A stretch of DNA of 12,743 bases, from contig JWZX01000348.1 of NCBI GenBank assembly GCA_001275005.1, positions 1 through 12,743 of the forward strand, read 5' to 3'. Below the pieces are notes generated by a model. That model worked only from the letters and a program-made list of their open reading frames with translations, had not been told where the DNA came from and ran no database searches. The translations under genes were made by a program, and so were the position numbers. This document shows positions 1-7,792 of the stretch, in pieces. The stretch's first letter is position 1. Each line of letters starts with the position of its first letter. This DNA is from Chrysochromulina tobinii. Taxonomy: Eukaryota > Haptophyta > Prymnesiales > Chrysochromulinaceae.

Positions 1-3000
1 AGCCCTCTGGCCGTTGATGTGCCACGCGAGCACGCCGCCGGCGAGCGTCATGCGGATCCGATCGCCCGCCTTGTAGGCGGGCAGGCCGTCCTGGACGTAG
101 GAGTTCTTGTGCCCGATTCTACCGTCCGCCGTGTAGCCCCAGCTCCCAGCGTCTTCACCCAGATAGCTGGACATGGCGTCCTTGCTCGGCAGCGCCGCGC
201 CGATGAAGCAGCCATCAGAACTGGTGCCATCCTGCTGAACGACGAGCTCGACCATCGGCGAGACCGCGCCGAGCAGCGCCCGCCCGTCGCTCATCTCGAG
301 CCTCACGCTCCGCCCGCCGTCACCGAGCGTGGCGCTCGCGACCTTGAGCTCCGGCGCAAACAGCAGCGCGAGCCGCTGCAGCGTGGCTGTCTCCATCACT
401 TCGATCGCCTGCGCCGAGCAGTCGACCTCACGCAGCGACAGTCGACACGCGCCGCTCATCAGGGCCGCCTGCCGCTCCAGGACCGCCTCAAAAGGCATCC
501 GACCAAAGCTGAAGCTGCCGCTGAAGCTCCCGCCGCCGGCTGATGCCGGCGTGGCATTGCCGAAGAAAACAAACTGGGCCGCCCCGCCGACGCCGGCGTC
601 CACGCTGATGGCGATGCACTGCTGCAGTGCGTCGAGCCGCTTGCCCGTGAGTGCGTCGGTAATGTGCCCATGGTTCGCGCGGAGCGAGCGCGCCCACCAC
701 GCGCGCATCGCCTCGTAGGCGGCGTGCGGCAGCTCGCGGGGCGCGTGGTTCCACGGGTGCAGCGTGAGCGTGGCTGGTGGCTCGCCGCAGCCCTCCAAGA
801 AGGTGAGGTGGTGGCAGAGGCCGTCGGCGCCCGCCGTTGCCACGTCGGCATCGCGCCAGCCGCCGGCCGTACGCACGGAGAGCGGCTGGCCGTCGGCGTA
901 GCGCCGGGCGCCGAGCGCGCCGCTGGAAACCAGCGCCGAAGTAAGCGCGGCCTCGAGCGCGACGGGCTGCAGCCTCTCGACCGCCGCGCGCACCATTGCC
1001 GAGCGCGGCTTGGAGCTGCGTGGGATCGCCGTTACTGAAGAGCTTCGCCGCCGCGTCCACGCACGACTGCACGGCGCCGCCCGCCTCGCGCGCCGCGTGC
1101 GCGATCGTTTGGCATCGCGCCGCGTTGTCGGCGATCTCGCGCGACCGCTCGCCGACGGCGCGCACAGCCGACACCGATTTCATCCGCCCAGCATCGTCCG
1201 CCAGGTGGCGTGCGGGCTCGACGAGGTCTCGAAGCGCACGCGCATCGCCGACGAACGCGGCGTCCCAGCCGGCAGCGGGTGGCCGCCACGGCAGCACCGC
1301 CTGGCTGCATCGGTCGTAGGCGAGCTCGGCGTCGTCGCCGCCCGTGACGGCGGCGGCGACGCCCCCCCCGGTCGCATCGACGACGCCAAAGCGCGGCCCG
1401 CCGCCCGCGCCGCTGCCCTGCCAAGAGAGTAGGAGCAGCGGCTGTCCCTCGGCGAGGCGCAGCGCCGCGGCGGCGGGCGCATCAACCGGTGGCGGCAGCT
1501 CCGATGGCTCGACCGTCGCGCTGTCGGACGCGAGCATCTTGGGCAACACTCGTTGCAGTGCGCCCGCAATTCGATCCACGTACTTCATGTAAAGGCCGAC
1601 CACGATGGCCTTGTCGCCCTTGCCGGTGAAGGTGGCGCGCTCGATGCGGGCGACCACCTCGTCGACGCGCGTCTCGAGCCGGCCGGCGCTCAAGTCGACG
1701 GTCCCGAGGGGGCACCCGCTTCGGAGCTGGAGCATCTTGGGCGGTAGCTTATCCAGCTCCGCCTTCACCCGTGGGACGACGGACAGCCGCAGGATGAGCT
1801 CGCCGCTCACTGCCGACTCGAAGACGCACCAGCCGCGGCCCTCGTCGTCGTCGAGGCCGGCCTCGCCGTGGCGTCCGTCGTACGAGCGCTCGTTGAAGAG
1901 CGTGTCGACGCCGCCGGAAATGTGCGCAAGCTGCGCCGCCGCTCGCTTGGCCGCTTGCGCCGCCGCGTGCGTTGTGAAGCACACGGTCGCAGGTGGAAAC
2001 CTGCCGAGCGTGCAGCTGACGATGTCGCCGTAGGGCACAAGCGTCGCTTTGATCGCCGCCCCGTCGACACCCGGGGCGAGATCGAAGAGGCAGAGCTTGC
2101 CGTCGTACTCTGGCGGTCGCAGCGGCAGCTCCTTGAGCTGCAGCACGGTCGTGCCGATGGCGGAGGCATAGATGTGGCCCATGACGCCAAGGCCTCTTTT
2201 GAAGGCGCGTTCCTGCTCCTCGGTGCGCGGGCTCTGGTCGCTGTTCTGGTACAGCGACGGGAAGTCCCAGAAAAAGGCCTCGATGTCGGACCGCTCTTGA
2301 AGGGCACGCCACAAGGCTTCGATGCGATGGCCGGTGGGGTCCGGGTTGCCCGAGGTGGGCCAGCCGAAGGAGAACGCGCCGATCGCGCGCTCGCCCTTGA
2401 GAAGAAGACGCTTCGCTTCCTCGGGTTCCAGATGCGGCGAGATCCCGCCCACAGGCTTGAGGTCCTGTCGGCGGACGATGCGGTAGTCCGGCTGCCGGGC
2501 GAGCTGGGCTTTCAGCCAGGCCGAGCGCACGAGGGCAATATCGCCGCGTCCGAACGCCTGGAGCAGATCGTTGTCGAGCGCACTCAACTCGCGCTTCACC
2601 TCGGGGTCGATGTCGAAGCCGCCTTTGGACGCGGGCGCCGGCGCGGGTGCCGCCGGCTTCGCTGCTGCCAGTGGCGCGGGCTTTGGCGGCGGCGCTGTCG
2701 GCTGCGCCGTCTCGTGAGTTGACTTGCCTTTTTTGGAAGGAGGCGCGGCTGGCGCGGCGGCGGCTGCCCCTCGCTTGGTGCCCTTCAGGATCGCCTCGAC
2801 AGTCGGAGGCGCTAGCGGCATCCCTCCCTCCTCCTCATCATCATCGTCGTCCTCCTCAACGCCCATGAGCGCCTCCGGCGCCACAGCCTTGGCAGCTGTA
2901 GCCGGAGCCGCCGCTTCCGCAGGAACGGCCTTGCGCTGTAGCTTGCGCCGGCGCTGCTCCTCGGCTGATTCGGCGCCCGCCGCGCTCGTCGAGGCGAACA

Positions 3001-3121
3001 CGGAAGCCACCCACGCTTCTTCCTTGGTGTCGCGCTCGTCGTCGCTGCCGCCGACGGAGCCGCTGGCGATCTCGAAATTGCGCTTCTGCGCCTTGGCCAG
3101 GCGCTCCTGCTCTGCCTTCAT
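1..3121 (-). CDS. Multidomain protein with RGWC domain, RRM-like insert and C-terminal SPRY-like domain (3'-partial, frame break near 995)
   Basis: Function unknown. The ATG is at 3121. The nearest in-frame stop upstream is TAA at 3140-3142, leaving six open codons (VEHQAA) before the Met. Residues 1-170 are charged and Ala/Pro-rich, with a DDDDDEEE tract (91-98) and a basic SKKGK patch (129-133) that could be nuclear targeting. Residues about 240-515 form a protist domain: FFWDFPSLYQ at 283-292, RTEEQE at 299-304, TTVLQ at 324-328, RGWCVFE at 429-435, then a TFTGKGDK segment at 497-504. Residues 343-397 inside it resemble an RRM fold (LCLFDLAPG, then VPYGDIVSC, then TVCFTTHAAA). Residues 630-709 are helical. 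Near 1000-990 the ORF frame turns into an Arg-rich run, while the frame one base over continues as plausible protein (VRAAVERLQPVALEAAL) to the left edge without a stop. That part ends in a SPRY-like domain (GSWGYTADGRIGHKNSYV, GDRIRM, AWHINGQ). The true gene is therefore about 1040 codons or more. The shift could be a one-base sequencing error, a disabling mutation or, less likely, a missed intron. Domain names are inferred from motifs. Confidence 0.75.
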
Positions 3122-3373
3122 TGCGGCTTGGTGCTCAACTTACGTATCCCTTGCACATTCTCGGCGAGTGTGGGAATTCCGGTTCTTGGAGAGGCGCGGC
3201 GTTTCGGCACGACGGCCTGTTGGACGGGGCTCACGCACATCGACGTTTGTCGTTTCCATCTTTTCGTGTCATAAGAGTGGGTGCAAATCCTGATGGAATC
3301 ATCAGTGAATCATCCCAAAAGCGGACTCGCAATTGTCCGAGACTCTCGGCTTTGATGGTCGGCCCAGCGCTTG
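3122..3373. promoter_or_regulatory. Divergent promoter region between the SPRY/RGWC gene and ctpA
   Basis: About 250 bp lie between two divergent start codons, so both promoters must be here or overlap the genes. Visible details are a direct repeat GAATCATC at 3296-3303 and 3307-3314, and an overlapping small inverted repeat TGATG/CATCA at 3291-3304. On the minus strand a GTAAGT (3143 to 3138) matches a splice-donor consensus just upstream of the SPRY/RGWC start, and a TTGAG follows it. A 5' UTR intron or an upstream coding exon is possible but unproven. No TATA box stands out. The regulatory role is inferred from position only. Confidence 0.4.
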
Positions 3374-5548
3374 ATGACGTTCATGAGGACAGTCTCCTTG
3401 ATGAGACTCGTGGCCGCCTCAACAGCGTTGCAGCTGCGAGGTTGCGTCGCGCCTCGTGCACCGGTGCCGCTGCTGGTGGCCAAGTTTCCGACTCGACCCC
3501 ATCACTCACATCTCGAGCAGACTGATGAAGTGCAGGTGGACGACGACACTTGCGAGGTTGAGCCGGCGGAGCCGCTATTTGTCATGCAGATGCGCTGCGA
3601 ACTTCGCTGCTGGGCGCGTGGGCGCGAATTCCGCCGCCGGCTGTTTGCGCGGCAGACGCGCAACCTTCTGCGCCGTCTCCCCGACTGGTACGTTGCTGTC
3701 GTGATCGCCGCGCACATGATGGTAGTGCCGATCACGATGACGGGCATGGACCTGCTGATGCCGACAGCACAGGTGCGCGTTGCCGAGCGCGAGCTGCGCG
3801 ACATTCGCCACGCCACGCTCGACACCATCTTCTCTCTCGTGGAGGGCATGCACTACAAGCCGAGCACGCTCTTCCTCTCCCCCAGTAACAGCGAGCGGCT
3901 TGCCGATGCTGAGCAGCTCGTGGATGCATTGGGAGACCCCGCCACCGTCCGCTCCGACTCGGCCTTTGGCGCGCTCGCCACCACGCTGATCAAGACGCTC
4001 AATGACCCGTACTCGTCGTACACCGGCCCGGAGAGTCTGGCCGCGGCGGCAGCAGCAGGCGCGGCCCCATCGCACGCACTCTCCCCGTCGCCCATGCCGC
4101 CGCCAAGGAGTCTGGCCGACGGCGCCTCCTCGGCGACACAAGGGCCGATGCCTGAGCTCCAGATGATGCCCTCGAGCGCATTCGTGCCCATCAGCGAGTC
4201 GAAGATGGACGAAACCGACTGTGGTCTCACTCTGCGTCCATGGAAGGCCGTCGACGGCGACCCGCAGGCCGTTGGGGTGAGTGTGCGAGCGGTGAGTCCG
4301 GATTCGGCGGCGGAGGCGGTGGGGCTGCGAGCGGGCGACCGGCTGCTTCGGATCGAAGGGCTGGACTATGAGCTGGCAGCCCTCTCCGCCGAGGGGCTAC
4401 ACGCAGCTCTGCGGGGGCAGCTCTCTGCTGCAGATGTGAACGCTGCCCTCGCCGCCTCCGACGACGTCGCTGGCGCGAGAGAGGGCGGCACGACGGGTAG
4501 AGCGGCAGCCTCCGCAACGGCCGGTGACGATGTGCGGCTGCTGGTGCGCCGTAGCAACGCCCCGGGCGATGCACCAGCTGACGCAGGCGAGGCCGAGTGG
4601 GTCACATTACACCGAAGGCCAGCCGCGCCCGCGCCTTCATGGGTACGCTGGGCCTCATTGGGTGGCAGGTTCGGTCCGCGTGTCGGCTACCTACGCATCC
4701 GTCAGTTCACCGAGGCGGGCACGGCGGAGCTTGCCGCGACGCTCGCGCATCTGCACGCCTCCGGGGTGGCCGGGCTCGTCATCGACCTGCGCAACAACCC
4801 CGGCGGCCAGTTCACAGAAGCGCTCGCCTCGGCTTCGCTCCTCCTACCGGACGACGCCACGATTGCGTACACCATCGATGCGGCCAACAACCTGAACGCC
4901 CATACCGTGGGGCTGGTTCAGCAGCAGTGGAGGGCAGCGGCCGTGGCGGCAGATGCACAGCAGTCACCCGTGCGACGGTCCGGGATGGAGCCAACGCAGC
5001 AGCAGCAGCAGCAGCAGCCATCGCCGCTTCTGGCGGCAGCGGCCCCGGCTGGGACCACCGCCGACTGCGCGAGCAACAGCGACGGCTGTTCTGAAGAGTC
5101 ATCGGCAATGGGTGCAGCGGCGGCAGCGAGCTCCATCGAAGCTCCCAGCGGAGCCCGAACCGCCCCTAGGGCGCCGCGTCCTTCGTCGGTGCGCCCACTC
5201 GAGCCGTTTCCTCCGAATGTGCCGATTGTGGTGCTCGTCGATCGCGGGACGGCAAGCTCCGCGGAGCTCTTCGCCGCTGCGTTGCATGACAACGGACGAG
5301 GCGTGCTCGTGGGCGAGAACACATTTGGCAAGGGGCTGATCCAACGCGTCTTCCCGATGCCGAACGGCGGCGCTCTCAAGCTCACCATTGGCGAGTACCT
5401 CCGCCCAAATAAGGCAAAGGTTGAGCCTGGGATCGGCTTGCTTCCCGACGTGCACTGCGACGCGGGCGATGCATGCGTTGATGTAGCAGCAAGCTTGGTG
5501 CGAGGCGGACGCTCGGCATGGCTCCAGGCGGACGCTCGTCACCTATGA
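3374..5548 (+). CDS. ctpA: Carboxyl-terminal processing protease CtpA, S41 family, probably plastid (D1 precursor processing)
   Basis: The family member CtpA removes the C-terminal tail of the photosystem II D1 precursor in the thylakoid lumen, allowing the manganese cluster to assemble. The first in-frame ATG is at 3374, and an in-frame TGA at 3353-3355 rules out a longer uninterrupted start. The protein is 724 residues. Residues 1-105 form a basic targeting extension. A hydrophobic stretch WYVAVVIAAHMMVV (about 105-118) could be a thylakoid transfer signal or anchor. NDPYSSYTG (210-218) is the usual S41 segment before the PDZ domain. The PDZ domain (about 283-415) carries GLRAGDRLLRI. The core has GLVIDLRNNPGGQF (467-480). 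The catalytic Ser is S628 in GTASSAE, Lys is K653 in TFGKG and the supporting Gln is Q657. The 25-residue Ser-Lys spacing matches known family members. The protein is much longer than bacterial CtpA because of Ala/Pro/Ser inserts at about 220-280, inside the PDZ (about 345-385) and at about 520-610. All inserts avoid the catalytic residues. The D1 substrate is inferred from the family; another lumenal substrate is possible. Confidence 0.95.
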   Translation: MTFMRTVSLMRLVAASTALQLRGCVAPRAPVPLLVAKFPTRPHHSHLEQTDEVQVDDDTCEVEPAEPLFVMQMRCELRCWARGREFRRRLFARQTRNLLRRLPDWYVAVVIAAHMMVVPITMTGMDLLMPTAQVRVAERELRDIRHATLDTIFSLVEGMHYKPSTLFLSPSNSERLADAEQLVDALGDPATVRSDSAFGALATTLIKTLNDPYSSYTGPESLAAAAAAGAAPSHALSPSPMPPPRSLADGASSATQGPMPELQMMPSSAFVPISESKMDETDCGLTLRPWKAVDGDPQAVGVSVRAVSPDSAAEAVGLRAGDRLLRIEGLDYELAALSAEGLHAALRGQLSAADVNAALAASDDVAGAREGGTTGRAAASATAGDDVRLLVRRSNAPGDAPADAGEAEWVTLHRRPAAPAPSWVRWASLGGRFGPRVGYLRIRQFTEAGTAELAATLAHLHASGVAGLVIDLRNNPGGQFTEALASASLLLPDDATIAYTIDAANNLNAHTVGLVQQQWRAAAVAADAQQSPVRRSGMEPTQQQQQQQPSPLLAAAAPAGTTADCASNSDGCSEESSAMGAAAAASSIEAPSGARTAPRAPRPSSVRPLEPFPPNVPIVVLVDRGTASSAELFAAALHDNGRGVLVGENTFGKGLIQRVFPMPNGGALKLTIGEYLRPNKAKVEPGIGLLPDVHCDAGDACVDVAASLVRGGRSAWLQADARHL
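4997..5017 (+). repeat. (CAG)7 tract coding for seven glutamines inside CtpA
   Basis: Seven uninterrupted CAG codons lie within the 90-residue low-complexity insert that separates the IDLRNNPGG core from the catalytic-serine segment. Pure CAG runs are prone to length change by slippage, so this may vary between strains. It stays in frame and is probably tolerated as a surface loop. Confidence 0.9.
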
Positions 5549-5804
5549 GACTTTCCGGACAGGATCGTGCGCCCATGGCCTTTTAGCTTTTTGTGAGTGT
5601 CGCAGACTGCACAATGTAACCGAGCCCCACCCTTTGCGTTAACCCCGCGTACTCGACTGCGCTGTTTTAGTCGAGTTGTAACAAGTGCAAATATTAATAT
5701 ACGCGCCGAACCGCCATGCGCCAATCGCCCATTGCGATGATAGATATGTCGTGGAGCTTGTCGCACCGCGCACATGCATATCCGGGGTCCGGGCCGCCGA
5801 ACAA
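5549..5804. other. Convergent 3' intergenic region
   Basis: This gap separates the stop of ctpA from the end of the AP2-like fragment on the other strand. It contains T-rich stretches just after the ctpA stop (CCTTTTAGCTTTTTG near 5578-5592), a perfect hairpin at 5651-5676, and an AT-rich patch (AATATTAATATA near 5690-5701). The minus-strand frame beyond the AP2-like stop contains a CARCDKLHD (CxxC) segment before another stop, too short to call. No other gene is seen. Confidence 0.5.
5651..5676. repeat. Perfect inverted repeat / hairpin downstream of ctpA
   Basis: ACTCGACT at 5651-5658 pairs perfectly with AGTCGAGT at 5669-5676 around a 10-nt loop. It lies about 100 bp after the ctpA stop, so it would fall in the 3' UTR if that transcript extends this far. 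A role in RNA processing or stability is inference; an 8-bp stem could also arise by chance. Confidence 0.45.
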
Positions 5805-6137
5805 CTACTCCCCCTGGTACTTGCCGCCGTCTTCGAACTTTTTAGAGGGTTTGTCCTTGCGCACGCCCTTGAAGCTCGTCTCATTGCTCGACGACGGCAC
5901 TTGTGTAGGCCGTAGTGGCATCAGCTTGAGCTCCTCAGCCGCCGCGGCCGCTCTGGCCTCGTCCGCCGTGAGCGTCGCAAATACTATAGGTAACTTCCGC
6001 TCCACACACCCGGTATCTGACTGCGAGTGAATCGTATCTGACTGAGTGGAATTAGGACGAGTCTCAGGACGATAGCGCTCGATACTCGCCTCGAATGAAT
6101 CCTCGATGGGCACGAGCCGCACACCTGCCTTCCGCAG
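5805..6137 (-). pseudogene. Truncated AP2/ERF-like domain fragment
   Basis: The minus-strand frame is open from 6137 to a TAG at 5805-5807 but has no ATG before its middle (LKLMPLRP). The C-terminal part reads ADEARAAAAAEELKL, then PSSSNETSFKGVRKDK, then KFEDGGKYQGE and stop. The NETxFKGV and GGKYQ segments resemble the start of the AP2-like domains common in haptophytes, where KYQ is normally followed by the rest of the strand-strand-helix fold. Here the domain stops after roughly 25 residues, and the same frame after the stop does not continue the AP2 pattern. A 21-bp imperfect duplication at 6013-6052 (GTATCTGACTG twice) gives a repeated QSDT in the protein. The best reading is a decayed or exon-sized fragment. 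It could instead be one exon of a spliced gene: CAAGTACC near the end of the domain is a possible donor. The homology is recognised by eye and is not certain. Confidence 0.42.
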
Positions 6138-6399
6138 CTACGGGCACGCACGAACAGCAACAGGCATCATTCAGTGTGGGAGCGGACGAGCAGAGAGAGG
6201 CGGCGGACGAGAGGGCCAATGCCCAGTGTGGTCGAGCTGCGACCTGTTGCACGCGCACCTGCAGCAGGGTCTGCTCCTCTTGGCACCATCCTTTGCATCT
6301 GAGCGTGGTATCATGCAGCAGGGCCATCCTGCTCGCACCTGCAAGATGGAGCGTAGGTTGGAGGACGTGAGTGTCAAACGGTCAGTAGCTGCCTGGGGC

Positions 6400-6451
6400 G
6401 GAAGCTGTGAAGGGAAGCTGTGAAGGGAAGCTGTGAAGGGAAGCTGTGAAG
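6400..6451. repeat. 13-bp tandem repeat, four perfect copies
   Basis: The unit GGAAGCTGTGAAG occurs four times head to tail with no mismatch. The last copy runs into a 10-bp hairpin (6443-6469). The perfect identity implies recent expansion. It begins about 60 bp beyond the stop of the minus-strand glycosyltransferase-like gene. Confidence 0.95.
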
Positions 6452-6469
6452 CGCCTTGGGCTTCACAGC
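6443..6469. repeat. Hairpin formed by the last tandem copy and an inverted copy
   Basis: GCTGTGAAGC (6443-6452) and GCTTCACAGC (6460-6469) are exact reverse complements around the 7-nt loop GCCTTGG. The hairpin lies about 45-70 bp downstream of the glycosyltransferase-like stop on that gene's strand. It would form in RNA as well as DNA. A 3'-end role is inference. Confidence 0.85.
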
Positions 6470-6513
6470 GCACGGAGAGAAGCCGCGGCTCAACGCCAGC
6501 CGGTCCTCTGCAG

Positions 6514-7326
6514 CTATGGCGTCCAGTGCACACCTGCGAGCGCACGGAACGCCGAGGGCGTGCCGAAATAGATCCAGTCATGAAAGAAGACTTCGCAGGA
6601 TCCCTCGCCTACGTCAGACGTGTCGGTTGCCTTGCATTTCCTTAGATTGAAGCCATCGAAGTTGACAGCCCGGAAGGCATAGGCGAACATGATAGACGAG
6701 GCATTCATGTGCTGCCACAAGCGCGAGTAGCGCCCCTCGACGAGCCGCAGTGGCTTCGACAGCACGAGATCCAGCCGAGCTCGCACGATCACATCATGCG
6801 GGCCCGCAGCGCGACGGAGATCCTCCGCCCGTGCCAGATGGTCCATCTGAAGATACCATCGTACCATGAGGACGCCCAAGTAGGGAGAGATGATCATGGG
6901 CCTGATGTTCTGATTCGCACGTCTTCGCTGATCCATGAAGACGGAGCGCTCGACATTCGGCCAGACACGGCACACCTCAGGCATTGTGTACCACCATGCG
7001 TCCTGCCCGAAAGCCTTGGCAGCGTCACACAGAGCGGAACCTTGCTTGTGCGTCTCTGGCAATAACATCGCGCGCACATCGCCCCACTCGGCGAATGATC
7101 GTCGCACCTGGTCTTCAAACTCACGAGAGGCGTTCAGAAATCCAAGAGCAGAGCCCTCAGCCAGCGCAGTTTGCACATTGGCCGGTGCGTTGCACCAGTT
7201 CTGCACATCACTGACGAAGAAAACAGAGGCATTGTTTGGGATGATGAGGTTCTGCAGCTGGCTTGCGAACCAGTTGGGTGTGGCAGTGCCGTAGAAACGG
7301 CCCGAGTACAACACGGCGACCCGCAT
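6514..7326 (-). CDS. Glycosyltransferase-like protein (270 aa)
   Basis: This is probably a nucleotide-sugar-dependent transferase-like protein; donor and acceptor are unknown. The ATG at 7326 is preceded directly by an in-frame TAA, so this start is firm unless an upstream exon is spliced in. The N-terminus MRVAVLYSGRFYG is the typical first strand and Gly turn of a GT-A-like Rossmann fold. VIVRARLDLVLSKPLRL (180-196) matches the 'xVxRxRxDxxL' segment seen in protist and viral glycosyltransferase-like families. FFHDWIYFGTPSAF (247-260) matches the later conserved Asp/Gly segment of such proteins. There is no signal peptide or membrane anchor, which is odd for a Golgi enzyme and may mean a cytosolic protein or a missing upstream exon. 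The protein ends about 10 residues after the FGTP motif, shorter than expected from relatives I recall, so C-terminal truncation is possible. A transposon ends 22 bp upstream of the ATG. The family assignment is from motifs only. Confidence 0.7.
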   Translation of the reverse strand: MRVAVLYSGRFYGTATPNWFASQLQNLIIPNNASVFFVSDVQNWCNAPANVQTALAEGSALGFLNASREFEDQVRRSFAEWGDVRAMLLPETHKQGSALCDAAKAFGQDAWWYTMPEVCRVWPNVERSVFMDQRRRANQNIRPMIISPYLGVLMVRWYLQMDHLARAEDLRRAAGPHDVIVRARLDLVLSKPLRLVEGRYSRLWQHMNASSIMFAYAFRAVNFDGFNLRKCKATDTSDVGEGSCEVFFHDWIYFGTPSAFRALAGVHWTP

Positions 7327-7341
7327 TTATTCGCGAGGCCA

Positions 7342-7347
7342 GGCGTG
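7342..7347. repeat. Left target-site duplication GGCGTG
   Basis: GGCGTG directly abuts the left terminal inverted repeat and matches 7816-7821 at the right end. If the flanking A is counted (AGGCGTG at 7341-7347 and 7815-7821), the duplication is 7 bp and the right terminus loses one base. This copy lies 16-21 bases upstream of the glycosyltransferase-like ATG on that gene's strand. Confidence 0.85.
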
Positions 7348-7370
7348 TATGAGGCGCCACGCGAAATAAT
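7348..7370. repeat. Left terminal inverted repeat (23 bp)
   Basis: Exact reverse complement of 7793-7815. The match stops on the inner side (C at 7371 versus the complement of T at 7792). The sequence includes the palindrome GGCGCC and ends in GCGAAATAAT. Confidence 0.93.
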
Positions 7371-7532
7371 CAGACGTCGCGCTCTCTGCGTCCCGTTCAA
7401 TGGGCGTCAAGGTGGAGTCCCGGCCTTTGCGTCCTGCGCGGAGCAGGGTTTCGGGAAAACTTGTGAGGAATCTTTTTGACTTGGGGTTCTTTCTTATTTT
7501 TCAAAACAATAAACTATGAACTCACAACTTCG

Positions 7533-7553
7533 AACTCGCAGATTTCGGGTTTC
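7533..7553. repeat. Internal inverted motif, left copy (partner at 7766-7785)
   Basis: AACTCGC followed, after three bases, by TTTCGGGTTTC. The reverse complement of 7766-7785 has the same two blocks separated by two bases. This inverted pair lies inside the element, at unequal distances from its ends, and may be a transposase-binding site or a relic of a longer ancestral inverted repeat. Confidence 0.75.
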
Positions 7554-7613
7554 GGGTGCCGGGTTAGTTTCACGTTGACCGGAGCGGCAGTATGAGGTTG
7601 TTGGTTCAAATTT

Positions 7614-7739
7614 GTTCATTTTTCAAACTTCAAAGTGCAAACTGACTTCGGCGACCGAAGTTGTAAGTTGTTTGTTGTTCATTTTTCAAACTTCAAAGTG
7701 CAAACTGACTTCGGCGATCGAAGTTGTAAGTTGTTTGTT
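7614..7739. repeat. 63-bp tandem duplication, two copies, inside the transposon
   Basis: Copy one is 7614-7676 and copy two 7677-7739. They differ by one base (GCGACCGAAG versus GCGATCGAAG). Each copy carries a short palindrome: ACTTCGG-CGA-CCGAAGT in the first, with one broken pair in the second. The near-identity implies recent duplication. The period is a multiple of three, but no protein is implied. Confidence 0.93.
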
Positions 7740-7758
7740 GTTGAACAACTAACAACTT
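7721..7758. repeat. 15-bp hairpin inside the transposon
   Basis: AAGTTGTAAGTTGTT (7721-7735) pairs with AACAACTAACAACTT (7744-7758) with a single mismatch around an 8-nt loop TGTTGTTG. Together with the 23-bp termini, transcripts crossing the element could be strongly structured. Confidence 0.8.
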
Positions 7759-7765
7759 TGAACTT

Positions 7766-7785
7766 GAAACCCGAAAACGCGAGTT
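7766..7785. repeat. Internal inverted motif, right copy (partner at 7533-7553)
   Basis: GAAACCCGAAA followed by the complement of AACTCGC. It matches the left copy in inverted orientation over 18 bases in two blocks. Confidence 0.75.
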
Positions 7786-7792
7786 GTTTGTT

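Larger units (their letters stand above)
6141..6513. other. Intergenic region without a convincing gene
   Basis: Open frames here are short and show no family signature. The stretch holds the 13-bp tandem repeat and hairpin listed separately and lies downstream of the glycosyltransferase-like gene. It may carry that gene's 3' UTR and the promoter of whatever the AP2-like fragment once belonged to. Confidence 0.5.

Noticed and set aside
19-543. 174-aa plus-strand ORF at the left edge
   Set aside because: It is Arg/Ala/His-rich shadow. The minus strand in another frame encodes the SPRY-like end of the left gene.
1868-2722. 284-aa plus-strand ORF
   Set aside because: It is antisense to the RGWC-domain gene in GC-rich DNA, with no domain and no ordinary protein composition. 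The minus strand carries recognisable motifs throughout.
7614-7739. Repeats considered as a CRISPR or satellite array
   Set aside because: There are only two directly adjacent copies without spacers, inside a eukaryotic transposon.
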